Positions 50,660-63,660 of a DNA stretch of 64,000 bases are shown piece by piece; positions within the stretch are counted from its first letter, which is position 1; each line of letters begins with the position of its first letter. The translations under genes and the position numbers were made by a program. This stretch comes from Anniella stebbinsi. Taxonomy: Eukaryota > Chordata > Lepidosauria > Squamata > Anniellidae. The stretch lies in contig JARDYH010000002.1 in assembly GCA_029215795.1 (NCBI GenBank), positions 200,740,310 through 200,804,309 of the forward strand, read 5' to 3'. A model generated the notes under the pieces. That model did no database searches, was not told where the DNA came from, and saw only the letters and a list, made by a program, of their open reading frames with translations.

Positions 50660-51415
50660 AGCCTATGGTTGTGTGTCAGCTCCAGGCCTTTCTGATTATT
50701 TGAATCCATTCTAGTTTGTGTTGAGGCCTAGTTTTGGAATGGAAACTGCTTTGGTCACCCAGATAGATGATGGACAGGGGTTCTGCTTGGCTGAGTTTCC
50801 TGAAGCCCTCAGAGGGTTTTGATACTATCAACCATAGTATTCTTCTGGCTTGTCTGGCTGGAATGAATATATGTGACCCAGACACATCATCCTAGGAGAC
50901 TACTATTCTACTCTGTGGACTTTGACCTGTGGGGTCCCACAAGTTTCCATTTTGTCTCCTGTGCTTTTCAATATCAACATTAAACCACTGGCTGAGGTCA
51001 TCTGGAGGTTTGGGCTGAGATGTCACCAGTGTACTGATAAGTCACAACTCTACCTCTCACTCCAATCCCAGAAAGGCAGTGGAAGTGATGAGCCAGTTGA
51101 GCCTAGATTCAGTTCAGGCATGGACAGGGGATAGCAAGTTGAAACTTAATCCAGAGAAGATGGAGGTAATATGAATTAAATTGCCACTAGTAATTATAGG
51201 TGAGATAGTTCAACCTGTTTTGGATTGGGTTGCACTCCCAGTGAAGGAGCAAGTAAGAAGTCTGGGGCTTTTCTTTGATCCATCACTTTGCCTGGATGTT
51301 CAAGAAACAGTGGTTGCTAGGACTGCCATTTATCAGCTTCGGCTGATACACCAACTATAGCCTTATCTAAAAAGGGTGGACTTGGTTTGCTTCAGTTACC
51401 TCCATCACTGGAGGA
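50660..51415 (+). mobile_element. L2/CR1-like LINE RT fragment
   Basis: It reads TCGVPQVSILSPVLFNINIK then PLAEVIWRFGLRCHQCTDKS at 50925-51045, the PQG/LFN block followed by a damaged YADD region (catalytic YADD reads CTDK here). It carries on with LNPEKMEV-like and EQVRSLGLFFDPSLCL-like remnants. Inactive. Confidence 0.87.
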
Positions 51416-52447
51416 GATTTTTCTAATACTGTATCTGTTGGGAAGCAACTCTACATTTTCACAGAGAGATGAAAAAACATACTGAAGACACAGAAAGAAA
51501 CAAAAAATGCTTAACTGTAGATTCAGAATTACATAGAGACATAAAAGCTTAGATAAATGTAACTGTCAGCCATGTGGTATATAATTAACTTATATCTATA
51601 TAATTAGTCCATATATAATATTGTTCATTATTTATAGTGTTATTTTCTTTAATGTGAGATTTGTAATTCACTAAGTAATGATTAGTAGTTCATAATGGCA
51701 CACTATTAACAACATCTTACCATAATTGTGATATATTCTCATATGGATAATGTTATTTGTAATAGTCATTGAAGGCAACATGAAGTTTATTCTCTCAAAG
51801 GTGGAATAGTTCGTTAAGGGTTCTCTGTTTAAAAATAGAACAACAACAGTCAATTTAGGAATGGCTGCAGCTTCCTATAGCTTTTTTTCTGATTGTTTAT
51901 CACTGTTGATCATAGCTTTTGTTTGGCACCAAGTAAAGTGATGCACTGTGTGAGTAATATATTATTATAATTCTACAGTTTCTCCTGCCAGATGTTGTAT
52001 AGCTGTTTTAAAATCAAGAAAGAATTAAATGAAGATGGTTACATCTCTTTAGTTTGTCATTAGTTTGTGATCGCAAGATTTTTCTAATGCTCACTTTATT
52101 CGTCTGCCCGCTCCTTGGTGCCTTTTTCCATATGTTGAGAAAGCTGTCGTTGCTAATATTGATGCGAGTTTCAAATGATCAGGATATCAATGTCATAATA
52201 ATTTCTGTCACCGCTTAGAGAATATCATTGTGTCAATCTAATATGAAAAGGCAGTTATTCTGGAGAGGGTAATCAGACCGATGGAGATCATTCCAGATGT
52301 ACATTTATTCCATAATGATGGGAAATGCAAAGTGTTTTTATATTATTTTGCCTGACGTATCCCTTCCATTGAATTTAATGGGAATGTCCATTTACACAAG
52401 AGCTCTGGCTGAGATTTAGAGCAGGTGTGAATCTCTGGATGAGGCCG

Positions 52448-52501
52448 TCTTCTTCTTCTTCTTCTTCTTCTTCTTCTTCTTCTTCTTCTTCTTCTTCTTC
52501 T
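52448..52501 (+). repeat. (TTC)18 microsatellite
   Basis: 54 nt of uninterrupted TTC/CTT units; GAA on the minus strand. Confidence 0.97.
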
Positions 52502-52575
52502 GATCCATTTATGAACTACAGATATAACTATTGAGACGCATGTTAGTTCTTCCAAAGGAAGGGTACAGTTCGTAT

Positions 52576-52776
52576 TCATAGAATCATAGAATAGTAGAGT
52601 TGGAAGGGTCCTATGCCATCATGTCCAACCCCCTGCTCAATGCAGGAATCCACCTCAAAGCATACCTGACAGATGGCTGTCCAGCTGACTCTTGAATGCC
52701 TCTAGTGTGGGAGAGCCCACCACCTCCCTTGGTCATTGGTTCCATTGTCGTACTGCTCTAACCGTCAGGAAGTTCC
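52576..52776 (-). mobile_element. CR1 LINE 3' end, antisense
   Basis: It reads catagaatcatagaatagta, then ccccctgctcaatgcaggaa and gggagagcccaccacctccc; the same text occurs at 59831. Confidence 0.9.
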
Positions 52777-54504
52777 ATAGCAACCAAAAGACTATATCCC
52801 ATGCACTGATCCTTATTTTATTGTTGTTGTTGCTTTATTACAAAACTGGTTCCCAAAAGTATTATAACAGGAAAGAACAATGTATGAGCTGGCAATGTAA
52901 CATGAATAAATTACAGAGATTATATTTTATTTTACAGTCTGTCCCTCCAGGTGATTAGAGCATACTTTCTGGAACTTAGTTTTTATATTCTCCTTTCATG
53001 ATTTATCTTTGAAGAATGGGTGCTAATTTTTGAAGAGAAAAAAATAAACTTGACAATGGGAGTCTAATGAGAAGAAATCGTTTTCTGAAAAGCAACTGTG
53101 ATCATGTTGGAAGTTAATAGATTAATAAGCACAGGCTCAGGCTTAGTCAATGACATTTCCTATTTTAGGAAGGTTATTGACATTTTGATATGAGACAGAG
53201 AGACCTTTAATGAGATCTCAATCAAAGGTAATGTTTAGATAATGATACTCAAATTCATAAATACTAGTCAAATAAAAACACTATGGTCCATTTTGGCCTT
53301 CACCTTATGGGAAACATCACAGGCCACAAGATTAACAAGATCATGATTGACTACTAATACCCTCTCACTTTACTGCCTAATTATGTCTGGCTAATTGTAT
53401 GAGATAATGTTTGAAGCTGAATTTAACAATGTAACTTAATCCATCATCCAGACAGATTCCCTGGGAAAAGATACAACACCAAGTATTAATAATTGCTGCT
53501 AGTGTTAAATGTACAGTGTTCAATAGTGTGGTTATATTCAGTACACTTTTAAACCCTGGCCAACTGATTTCAGAACCTCTGAAGGCAAAATCCTAGCTTG
53601 GGGTTAGTGTAACTGTAGAGAGAGTAATAAATGAAGACTTACTTTTGCACCCCACTGATTTGCATTCTGGGGGAAAAGACAACAGTTGGACGTGGAAGAC
53701 AGGGAACTATGTGGTTGGCCTCACCAGCATTGGCTGCAGTTTTCATAAATATACCAAAGCCATGTAAAATCTCACCACAAGGAAGTGGCTCCTGTGTGGG
53801 TTAAATTGGTTCAGATTTTGTTGGGATATTTTCAAATTTATATCAGCATTTGGTGGATCTTTGGTACTTCTCTGCCATTTTTCCACAGACATGTTCTAAG
53901 CAATATGCAATAATAAAAATATCAATAAAGCATATATTTGTCGAGAAACACTGCATCATGGGGGTTGTGTCCATGATCCATTATTTTTATGTGCATGTTT
54001 GCATATTTGAAAGACTCAGTGCAGCATGGGATCTGAAGTAGGATTTGAAGTGGAACAGTTGAATAAGTCTTGGTGTAGACTGTTATATCATGTTACATGA
54101 TATTAGGAGACGGTTTGGCTAAAACATATTAAAATACCGTAAGGTTGTGAATAATATAAGTATGAAAGGCAAACTATAGGTAGAATGCCATGATAATGCT
54201 TCATGTTGTAATCATGGGACCAAGATGAACATATGATGGATTTGATAATGCATGGCATGTTTCAGTATAGCTACTACAGTGTTTTAGGAGGGTCCTGAAT
54301 TACTAAAACTGGTATAATCTGCCTTAATTCTGCTTTCTGTGAATGTTGTATGATTAATTATGTTCTACCATGCTTTCCCACTGGTTAGGATTCATAAGAT
54401 TAGTTTGGATCAAAATTACACTAGCTGTTCGCTGAAAATGATAACTGCATATTCACCTCCTGCATCAACCATCTATTTCCTGAGAATCAGGAAATACAAA
54501 GCAT

Positions 54505-54615
54505 TGTGCCATTTCCCAAGGGCTGCCATATTAGTCTGTTGCAGCAAAAGCAACTAACAGTCTTGTGGTACCTAAGCTTTCATGGATTAGAGTCCACTTC
54601 ATTAGATGCATGTGT
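54505..54615. mobile_element. SINE-like interspersed repeat fragment
   Basis: aagggctgccatattagtct, then aacagtcttgtggtacctaa and gctttcatggattagagtcc, is a common reptile SINE segment. Divergent, with no visible pol III boxes. Confidence 0.6.
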
Positions 54616-57269
54616 TATTCTAAGTTGGCAGGCATACCCATGTGGATGGAGGGGGGTTTAAGCAGTGACATAGTGCAAAAAATACAGACTGTGACAATTA
54701 AATGCATGTAAAATAATCACAGTAAACATTCACAAAGCAGAAACTTTGCAGCATTAATATCTGTCATGAGATAAACACCCATTATGTCAATTCAGGCCAC
54801 AGGTGATAGAATTGACCTTCTTGATAAGCTGTAATTGAGCAGTTACACACTCTAGTCTCCCTTTGAAGTTCTGTTGTTCAGGAATAGACATTTTAAGGTC
54901 AGCAAAAGATAGTCCTGGGATATTGAAATGTTATCTCACTTATTTCTCTGTGATGTCAGATTTGTGCCCATTTTTTTTCTTTTGTGTACATATTGGCTTT
55001 TTTGTTCTGTCTATGTACAATGTGGAAGGGCATGGCTGGCAAATGATAGCATACCACATTGGAATCTTCTGAAGCAAGTGAATGGACTCTTGACATTGTG
55101 GATAACATTAATAGGTCCTATAATATTGTTGCCTGAGTAGATATGGGGAGAGTTGGTATCTGGGTTTGTTGCAGAATCTGGTCCCCGTGTTTGTGTGTAA
55201 CTTAGGTGGCATGCCTGTAAACCTGTGAAAGGAAAGGATCATTTTATAGGATTGGCCGTAGATTGTTGTTATACGTTGGACTGGATGGAACATTGTGCCG
55301 TTGCAACAAAATTTTAATTTAACTAGGTAGTAGGGAGTATGCGGGGTAGGTTATTATTATTGTGGTTGTTATTAAGCGACTGTATTTGATGGAACGTTTA
55401 TCCTCAGATTTACATTGATATAAGCTGCTGTTCCTTTAAAAGGAAAAGAAGTAGTGAAATAATGAGTAATAAAAAATAAACCTTCTCTCACTCCTACAGC
55501 AAGTGGTTATAAGTACTACCACCTGGCATCTTAGTAAAAGATAATAAGCATACGTTCTTCGCGGGGGGGGGGGGATCGGTGATTTGGTGCATGGCAAGAA
55601 TAAGTAAATTTATATAGGTCTTGATATGAATATATATTGAAAGAGGGAGAAATGAGTTTTCCTCCCCATGTTCAGAATCTGCTTTTTAAAGTGAGATGAT
55701 TTTTTATTCTTGCCTTTGCTTTCCTTTAAAAGAATAAATCATTATTCCTATGCTTGTTTGGAGTCTATGATCATTTCTACTTAATGTGTGTCATCTCTGT
55801 GTGTGCCTGTCTTTCATTCGCTTTTTCTTTCTCTTTATGTGGATATTTGGTATACCAATGAATTGGCACAGTTTTCTCTGTGTTCATCAAAGTGAAACTC
55901 CTTGTGCTGAGAGAGTAACTGCTTGAATGCCATTACCTTCATGTTGCATTTAGAGGTAGGCTGCAGAAATCCTGGTAGATTTTCAGTGACTCAATTTGAC
56001 TCTGCATGGGCTTTAAGATCTGTCTCCTTTTTTTTTTCCCTTAATGGGGTTTTTGTGGTGAGAAGAAGCAGTGGGAAAATACTGGAGGGTTATGAGTGGA
56101 AGACTTTGCCATTTGGAACCCGCACAAAATTCTGCGAGCGAGGCAGGGTGTTGGTGCTATAAATAATCTCATCTGGAAGCACCCCAATCAATCCTCCAGT
56201 TTTTCAAAACAGACAAGGTCTTTGAGGCTGGATGTTATATGTTTGTACCTAGAGTAATGACATTTGTTTATTGCACTTCAGTCTCTTATCGTTATATAAC
56301 GTTTGCAGCAGGAAATATTACATTAGAAGTATTAAGTGAAAATGTGAAGATCTTGCATTTCGCAAAGGCTTTTTGATTACCCCATGCTTGTCAAAGTTGA
56401 TGGGGGTTGTTCTTTTTAGTCATTATAATTTCTGATAATGCATTAAAAAATATTTCAGTTCATTTTTGATCAGGATTTACCCAGTTCGCCCCTTGCGGAC
56501 TGAACACAGACTCAAATGCAATCTGTGGTTGAAGTCTGTACATTTCCAAGCTTGGGATGTGATTCACAGACCAAAATGTGTTTGACGACATGCATACATT
56601 TGAAGTATGTGCATGAAGAAATACGTACTTTAGAAAAATTTACACAAATACACTTTCATCAGTTTAGTTTATTGCTACATGCCCAAACAGACTTTTGCAT
56701 ATACATCAGATGAAAATTACAAAGCAAGAATGATACAGTATCAACAAACAAAACAAACAGGCTAAATATAATAATAGGAAAATGAGTAATAATTTAAGAA
56801 ACCATCAACAACAATAAAAATGCAATGAGAGAAGAATGTGTGCATTTCAAAGATGCTACAACTGATGTGTACATTTGGGAAAATATATACAAAGATGCAG
56901 AAATTTTCATGTGAAAAGGAAAAAAAAACAAAGATCACAATCTGACACGGACATGAGATGGAATGAGCTTGAAAGTAGAATTTGGAGAGTTTTGGCTTGG
57001 TGGTTACCTGTATGCACACTGCTAAATTTGAAATTAGGGGTGCACAAACTTTTTTGTTTTGAGGGCCATACTGGGTGTCTGCTGTGGTGGTGGAGATGTA
57101 TATGCATGCACATCCACATACGAGTGATATACTACATACAGCTCACACACAGGTACACTCACTGAAATCCAACTCCTGGCCAAGAGCATTTCGGAGGCCT
57201 GGAACTTACTTTGGTCAGATAAAGCCAACATTTCTCCCAGAAATGTCAGTTTTCAAACCACCCAGGAAT

Positions 57270-59050
57270 AGGGTGACCATATTTTGGAAACCACAAAAGA
57301 GGACAACATCGTCAGCCCCCAAGGGGGCGTCCCCATCGACATGTCTGCCCCCAGGGTGTGTGTCTAGCACCAAGGGGGAGGGTGCCCTCCTGAACATAGC
57401 CTTGGTCACATGTCTGATTTTACAGCACACAATTAAGACAAATCTGTTCTACATAACATCTTAATGTTAAAATCACTAAAATAACAAGTGAGACATCCAG
57501 TGCAACTGAAATTAATTTCACTCACTTCTACTTCTGTAGCTTTTGCTGTACTTTGTTGCTGTACTCTGTGTGATATATTCGCCCCTTCCCTCAAATGTCT
57601 TTCTGATTCCATCCTCACTCCGCTGCAAGCTGCTGCTTATTAAGGCTTGCTGCCGCCTGGCTGACTTTATTTTTAAAGTTCAGTTTTTAAAAAACTTGTG
57701 TATGATTGTGGGGCTGTTACAAGAGGTGTCCCTGGGTTGTGTGTGCAGCCTCTGTTGTCTTTCTCTCTAAGTCATTGCAGCCAAACCAAAGCCTCCAGCC
57801 TCAAGCAATCAATCTCGTTTGCTCTTCCAAAGTCTCCCAACAGTACAGCCGGGCTGTGCACTTGTACCCTGTGGCCGGGGGGAAGGGTGCCAGCTTATTG
57901 CTTGGTCATGTCTGGTGACACTTACTTTAAAAACCACCGCCGCCACCAGCCGCCTCTGCCTGCAGCAACACTGGATTCTGAGACACTCTTGAAAGGCTCT
58001 GTGTGGCACACCAGCCTCTCAGGGCTCAGCTACAGTCATCTCTGAGTTGTGTCTTCAATCTAACTCTGTCTCTAAGAGATATGCCAGCCAAAGCCACAAA
58101 TCTATCTATTTTTTTCTGACACATGATTCAGATATTTTGCATTGCATGCCAGCAGTGTACACAGAACCTAGTTCACAAGTGAACAAAGTGAAGTGGAAGG
58201 GAAGGGATAGCGAAGCAAAGCAACGACATGCCAGGTTCCAACATCCGCAGCAGCAGGGCATCTGCAAAAATGAGAGCCTCTTTCTCAACTGGCACCTCAT
58301 TGTTGGTCATGAGAGTTTTTCTCTAAGAATGACCCTTCATCACCCATGCTGTGGAACTCTGAGAAAAAGGAATCTGCCCATTCTGTTTTGCCCTGTGGAC
58401 TGCTTTGACTGACCTCTCCTTTCTCATATTTTGACTTGTGGATGCCTCACCTCTGCTGAGCTCCAGGTGCCCGACTGCCCACCAAATCTGCAACAGGAAA
58501 GGTGTCATTCTCTCCCAGCACTTCTTAGCTAAAAACTTGATATCCCCTTGATGCCAAGGGTTGAAATTGCTCAAGGTGTAAGACCCCAAAGAGAAGGTTT
58601 GACAACCTGAGTTTGAAGGGTATGGTTCCAGCGGTTAATTTTTTTTTTTAAAAAAAAACCCTTGAACTTTAAAAAAACTCCTGAAAAAAAAACAGATGAC
58701 CAAATCACCTTGAAACTTGTCATGGCAAAAGCTCTACATAAAATCTATCATGGTGCCAAGTTTCATCTCGTGATCTTTAAAAATGTTAAAAAAAAAAAAA
58801 TTAACGTCAAATATTTTTAAAAAAACCTAAAAATCAACAGATGAATGGATCTGCTTGATACTTGGTATGGCTAAAGCCCTACTTAATAGCTATCAAGGTG
58901 CCAAGATTCATCTCTTTATCTGCCGTTTGGGTGGGGGTAGGATGGGAAAATCTGGATTTTCTTCAAATTTCATAATTCTTCCCCCCTTCCCGGATTTGTT
59001 ACCAAAAATCCTGACATGTCCTGGTTTTTCCTGACATATGGTCACCCTGT
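57270..59050. mobile_element. Non-autonomous hAT element (about 1.78 kb)
   Basis: Left end agggtgaccatattttgg and right end catatggtcaccctgt are inverted. Direct 8-bp repeats CCAGGAAT lie at 57262-57269 and 59051-59058 (the boundary may shift by one base). Inside, a block at about 58712-58782 is repeated at 58855-58922 (ggtgccaag[t/a]ttcatctc). Two open frames above 110 residues show no transposase motifs. Confidence 0.85.
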
Positions 59051-59830
59051 CCAGGAATCCTAGCCATAGTCCCTCCTCTAATTCACTCTATTGTTAAAGG
59101 ATGCTGACATCCCACACACAGTTACCTGATACTTTTTCATTTTTTAAAAAAAACCTAGGAGAAAAAAAAAGGCAAAAATGCTGTAGAAGCAGGCTCTATG
59201 GCTCCTGCCATAGAAACTCTGTACCAAGAGTGCCCTAGGAAGCTTGCAGAAGCCTTTGAGCACTGCTTCCTAGAATGTTCTGGGTATGCTCTAGGAATGA
59301 GATTTCTATGGCAGGAACCATTGTGCCTGTTTGGAAGTGTGTTTGCTTTCTTCCCCTGTTTTTTGGAGGTGGGGGAGGGCTGCATCCATAGCCTATACCT
59401 TTTCATACTTGTTTTATATCATAGATTTTTTTGAGATTTCATAAATTGTGAACTGTTTTTGATGGGTTTAAGAATTTGTTTTAATAAACTAAACCTGTAG
59501 ATACCAATAGTAAACAATAGCAACGATATAGTAACAAGCTATAAGTCACTTAGCAGCCTTTAGCAGTCTAGGAGCATGGGAATAAACTTCCTGATTTCTG
59601 GGCCATGGGAGCCTCTTATGGGTACATTCTTGAGAATGTGCTTGTGCCAGAAGTCATGAAATTATCATGGTATTCCCACTTCTACTACATATTGGTGGGT
59701 GTTTGGTGCTTTCCATGCATGAATGTTGGCCAGTGAGCAGCATAATACTGGCAGAACTGCTAATAACGCTGGGAAGAGACTGTTGGTATTGCTGCATTTA
59801 GCTTTTGTTTTGAATGGTATTTTGAATGGT

Positions 59831-61145
59831 ATCATGGAATCATAGAATAGTAGAGTTGGAAGGGGCCTATAAGGCTATTGTGTCCAACCCCCTGCTCAAT
59901 GCAGGAATCCACCTTAAAGCATGCCTGACAGATGGTTGTCCAGCTGCCTCTTGAATGCCTCTAATGTGGGAGAGCCCACCACTTCCCTAGGTAGTTGGTT
60001 CCATTGTCGTATTGCTCTAACCGTCAGGAAGTTTTTCCTGATGTCCAGCCGGAATCTGGCTTCCTGTAACTTGAGCCCATGTCCTGCATTCTGGGTTGAT
60101 CGAGAAGAGATCCTGGCCCTCCTCTATGTGACAACCTTTCAAGTATTTGAAGAGTGCTATCATGTCTCCCCTCAATCTTCTCTTCTCCAGGCTAAACATG
60201 CCTAGTTCTTTCAATCTCTCCTCATAGGGCTTTGTTTCCAGACCCCTAATCATCCTTGTTGCCCTCCTCTGAACACACTCCAGATTGTCTTCATCCTTCT
60301 TGAATTGTGGTGCCCAGAACTGGACGCAATACTCAAGATGGGGCCTAACCAGTGCCGAATAGAGGGGAACCAGTACCTCGCGCGATTTGGAAGCTAACTT
60401 CTATTAATGCAGCCCAAAATAGCATTTGCCTTTTTTGCAGCCACATCACACTGTTGGCTCATATTCAGCTTGTGATCTACAACAATTCCAAGATCCTTCT
60501 CGCTTGACGTATTGATTAGCCAAGTATCCCCCATCTTGTAACTGTGCATTTGGTTTCTTTTTCCTAGGTGTAGAACTTGGCATTTATTCCTATTAAATTT
60601 CATTCTGTTGTTTTCGGCCCAGTGCTCTAGTCTATTAAGATCACTTTGGAGTTTGTTTCTGTCTTCCAGGGTATTAGCGATCCCAACCAATTTTGTGTCG
60701 TCTACAAATTTGATAAGCATTCCCTGTACCTCCTCGTCCAAAGCATTAATAAAAATGTTGAAGAGCACTGGGCTCAGGACTGCCCTGCGGTACCCCGCTT
60801 GTTACCCTTCCCCCCAGTGTGAAAAGGTACCATTGATAAGCACTGATAAGTCCGAATCTGTAGCCAACTGTGGATCCACCGAATAGTTGTTCCATCTAGC
60901 CCACTTTTCACTAGTTTGTTAATCAGAATGTCATGGGGCACTTTGTCAAAAGCGTTGCTGAAGTCAAGATATACTATATCCACAGCATTCCCATGGTCCA
61001 CAAGGGAGGTTACCCGATCAAAAATTGAGATCAGATTAGTCTGACAGGATTTGTTCTTGACAAATCCATGTAGGCTTCTAGTAATCACTGCATTGTTTTC
61101 AAGGTGTTTACAGATTGACTTCTTTATAATCTGTTCCAAAATTGA
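59831..61145 (-). mobile_element. CR1 LINE, 5'-truncated, with frameshifted RT
   Basis: On the minus strand, 61139-60774 encodes HGFVKNKSCQTNLISIFDRV and DIVYLDFSNAFDKVPHDILI of a CR1 reverse transcriptase. 60768-60394 continues with LFNIFINALDEEVQG, FVDDTKLVG (catalytic YADD read as FVDD), KCQVLHLGKRNQM and KDLGIVVDHKLNMSQQC. At the join the conserved GVPQGSVLSP block is broken, apparently by a 2-nt loss near 60780. The 3' UTR ends in the CTATGATTC terminus at 59831. Inactive, but among the best preserved LINEs here. Confidence 0.93.
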
Positions 61146-63384
61146 TTGTGCTGCAGAGAATGCATAGGATCACAACTATGTTGCACCGATATTAGCTGTT
61201 GTGTAGCAGCTGCCCCGTGTAATGGACTATAGGTCTGTCCTGCTTGTTGCTTACTTTGATAACCATTCAACTTTTCACAAAGACTTTTGCTTATGATATC
61301 TCTAAACTTGACAACCCACTAATGTCTAGGAATCTAATAATATGTAATGCATTTAAGATTTTTAGAAGCACCACAGAACTAGCAAAACCAAAACCCAGTT
61401 AAGCCCACCACTACTGTCCCAGGGGTATTATGTATACCCCTGTATCAACTTTTGCATAACCCTTAATTAGTAGAAGGGTTATACTAGGATTGTTTAACTT
61501 TTACACATCACACTGCAAATCCTGATTAATCCAGTTGGGGGTTGCACATTTCAAATGGTGGCTGCATGTGCCCAACAGGCACTATAGTTCATTGTGCTGA
61601 AATTACCCTCAATGAGCTGACTGTGTTATACAAACCAGCCCTATGTCATACTAAGAGAGTTTGCACTGGAGATTTTGTCCATTAAACACAATATATCTAA
61701 TTACCATTTAATCTCAGTTTCCTTATAAAGCTAAGGTCTGCGTTATTTGGTTGTCAAGATTATTTACTCTGTCATTCCTCCTTGTTCTTCCTCCATTTTG
61801 TTCATTCTACACATTTTCATCCCATTATTTCTCTTTCTCACTGCATTTTTGCCATCATTTTTCCTTATGTATGTGCCCATATGGGATTTTGCATAGTGAG
61901 TAGTATTGATTTAAATTAATCAGTTACAGCTGGAGTTTTGCTAAGTAATTGCAACCTTGTACTGACATTCAAATTGGTTTAAAGTAGTTATAATTTATTA
62001 AGTTTAATTTTGGCAGAACTAATGTACTTCTCTAGTTATACAAATTAGATAAATCAATACAGAAACAAATTAATGTAACTTGTTGGTGTGGACTTGGGCC
62101 ATACATCCATGCCATCACACCAACCCCAATTCAAACTCACCTTGCAAACAATTTTGGTGGCAATTCATATGAATGAGATAACTGAAAAATGGTTTGGGGT
62201 GCTAACACAAATTGCTGGCAGATAGTGTTGCCTGTATTCGAAGAAGTACTGGGGTAGATGTTAGGAACAAAAGAACATAATCCAGTCATTAATGATAGGA
62301 CTGCTTCACTCACAGCATTTCTTTTACTCAGAGATGGAGATGGCCTCTGTTTGGAGAAGGGTGAGTGTCCACGTATATTGATCTGTAATGAATTCAGACA
62401 CCAATGTGGAACCTGAATACATTGCAGATGGACTGTGGTATAACAAGGACAGCATTGGCATGCCAAAAGCTAGAGACTTCTGAGCAAACTGCAGCCTACA
62501 TAGTGGAGGATACACCCTCTATACACTCCACTCCAATAATCTGGGACATGTAATAGTGGGGAAGAGCCAACCTCTGTTGATCAGCTGTAGCCGCTCAGGG
62601 GCTTTTGATGATTCTCAAAAGGCTCAAGCATGCGTAGAGCTTCAGACATTGGCTTGCTGATTCTGCAAGAATGTATAGCGGCGGAGTCTGATACTTGCTG
62701 TACCAGCCATAATGAAATTTCCCATGCTATCCTTGGACATTCTATTAACTGCCTTCGGTGATAGCATTTCTAGGAGTATCTCTACCAACATTCATTATCC
62801 ACATAAAGGTTTCACTGCTGCTTTTATATGTAAGTTGTTGGAGATTAGCTCCTTTCGTACATGGCACATAACTGGTGGGAACATATGGCTTTAATTAAGT
62901 AGCCTATTCTAGCTCCTTCTTAGGCAGCTATCCACATGGCAAACAATATTTGTTGAACACAAATCAAGTTTCACAGCTGTCTCTTAAAAGAAACTGTTTG
63001 AATGACATAGGTTGCTTTTAAACACTCTGTTGGGTTACTTTATAGAACCTCAGAAGATTAAGCCAACAGAAAAAGATGGATTGGATGCATGTATTAAATA
63101 TCATATGGTTCAGATCCCCTTTTTTACATTTTAGGCTCCTTAAAGTATATTTGAAGAAACCATTATGCAATAGTAAATGTTGGCAGATAGCAGTGTGAAT
63201 CATTTTGAATAACATTGTTCTTGTATTTTCCATTTTTTTTAATTTAATCTACCCAAATGTGACTTTCACAAAAATTTACATTTTTTTGGAGCTTCTTGTT
63301 TAGAATTTTTTCCAGATATTTAAGATGTAAGGAATTCAAGCAATAAGATTGGTTTAATAAGGTTAAACAAAGCTGTGACTTTGT

Positions 63385-63660
63385 GACTTTTCTCTGTGGT
63401 GGTTCCTCAACTTTGGAATCTCTTCCCGGGGGAGGTATGCCTGGCATCAATATGATACTCATTTCAGCAGCAAGTTAAAATCCTTTTATTTATCGAACCT
63501 TCTAAAATTATTGTATTTTAAGTGGTTGCATAGTTTCCCCACCCCCTATCAATGTCATACATTGTTGTTAGTGTTTTATTTGTTATAATATTTTATTAAT
63601 TTCAAATACTTATACCACCCTGTAATCCGTTTTTGGATGAAGGTGCAGTTTATACATTTT
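63385..63660 (+). mobile_element. LINE 3' end fragment
   Basis: gtggttcctcaactttggaa then tctcttcccgggggaggtat resembles the VVPxLWNSLPxEV block, and accaccctgtaatccgtttt resembles the LINE 3' UTR end. Confidence 0.6.

Noticed and set aside
52343..52579. Frame with a run of about 20 arginines
   Set aside because: This is the translation of the (TTC)18 microsatellite on the minus strand.
57075..58412. Frames of 115-129 residues inside the 57-59 kb element, considered as hAT transposase remnants
   Set aside because: No catalytic or dimerisation motif of hAT transposases could be recognised.
60394..61139. Two minus-strand frames of 121-124 residues with an RT motif
   Set aside because: Part of a 5'-truncated CR1 LINE, frameshifted; not a domesticated gene.
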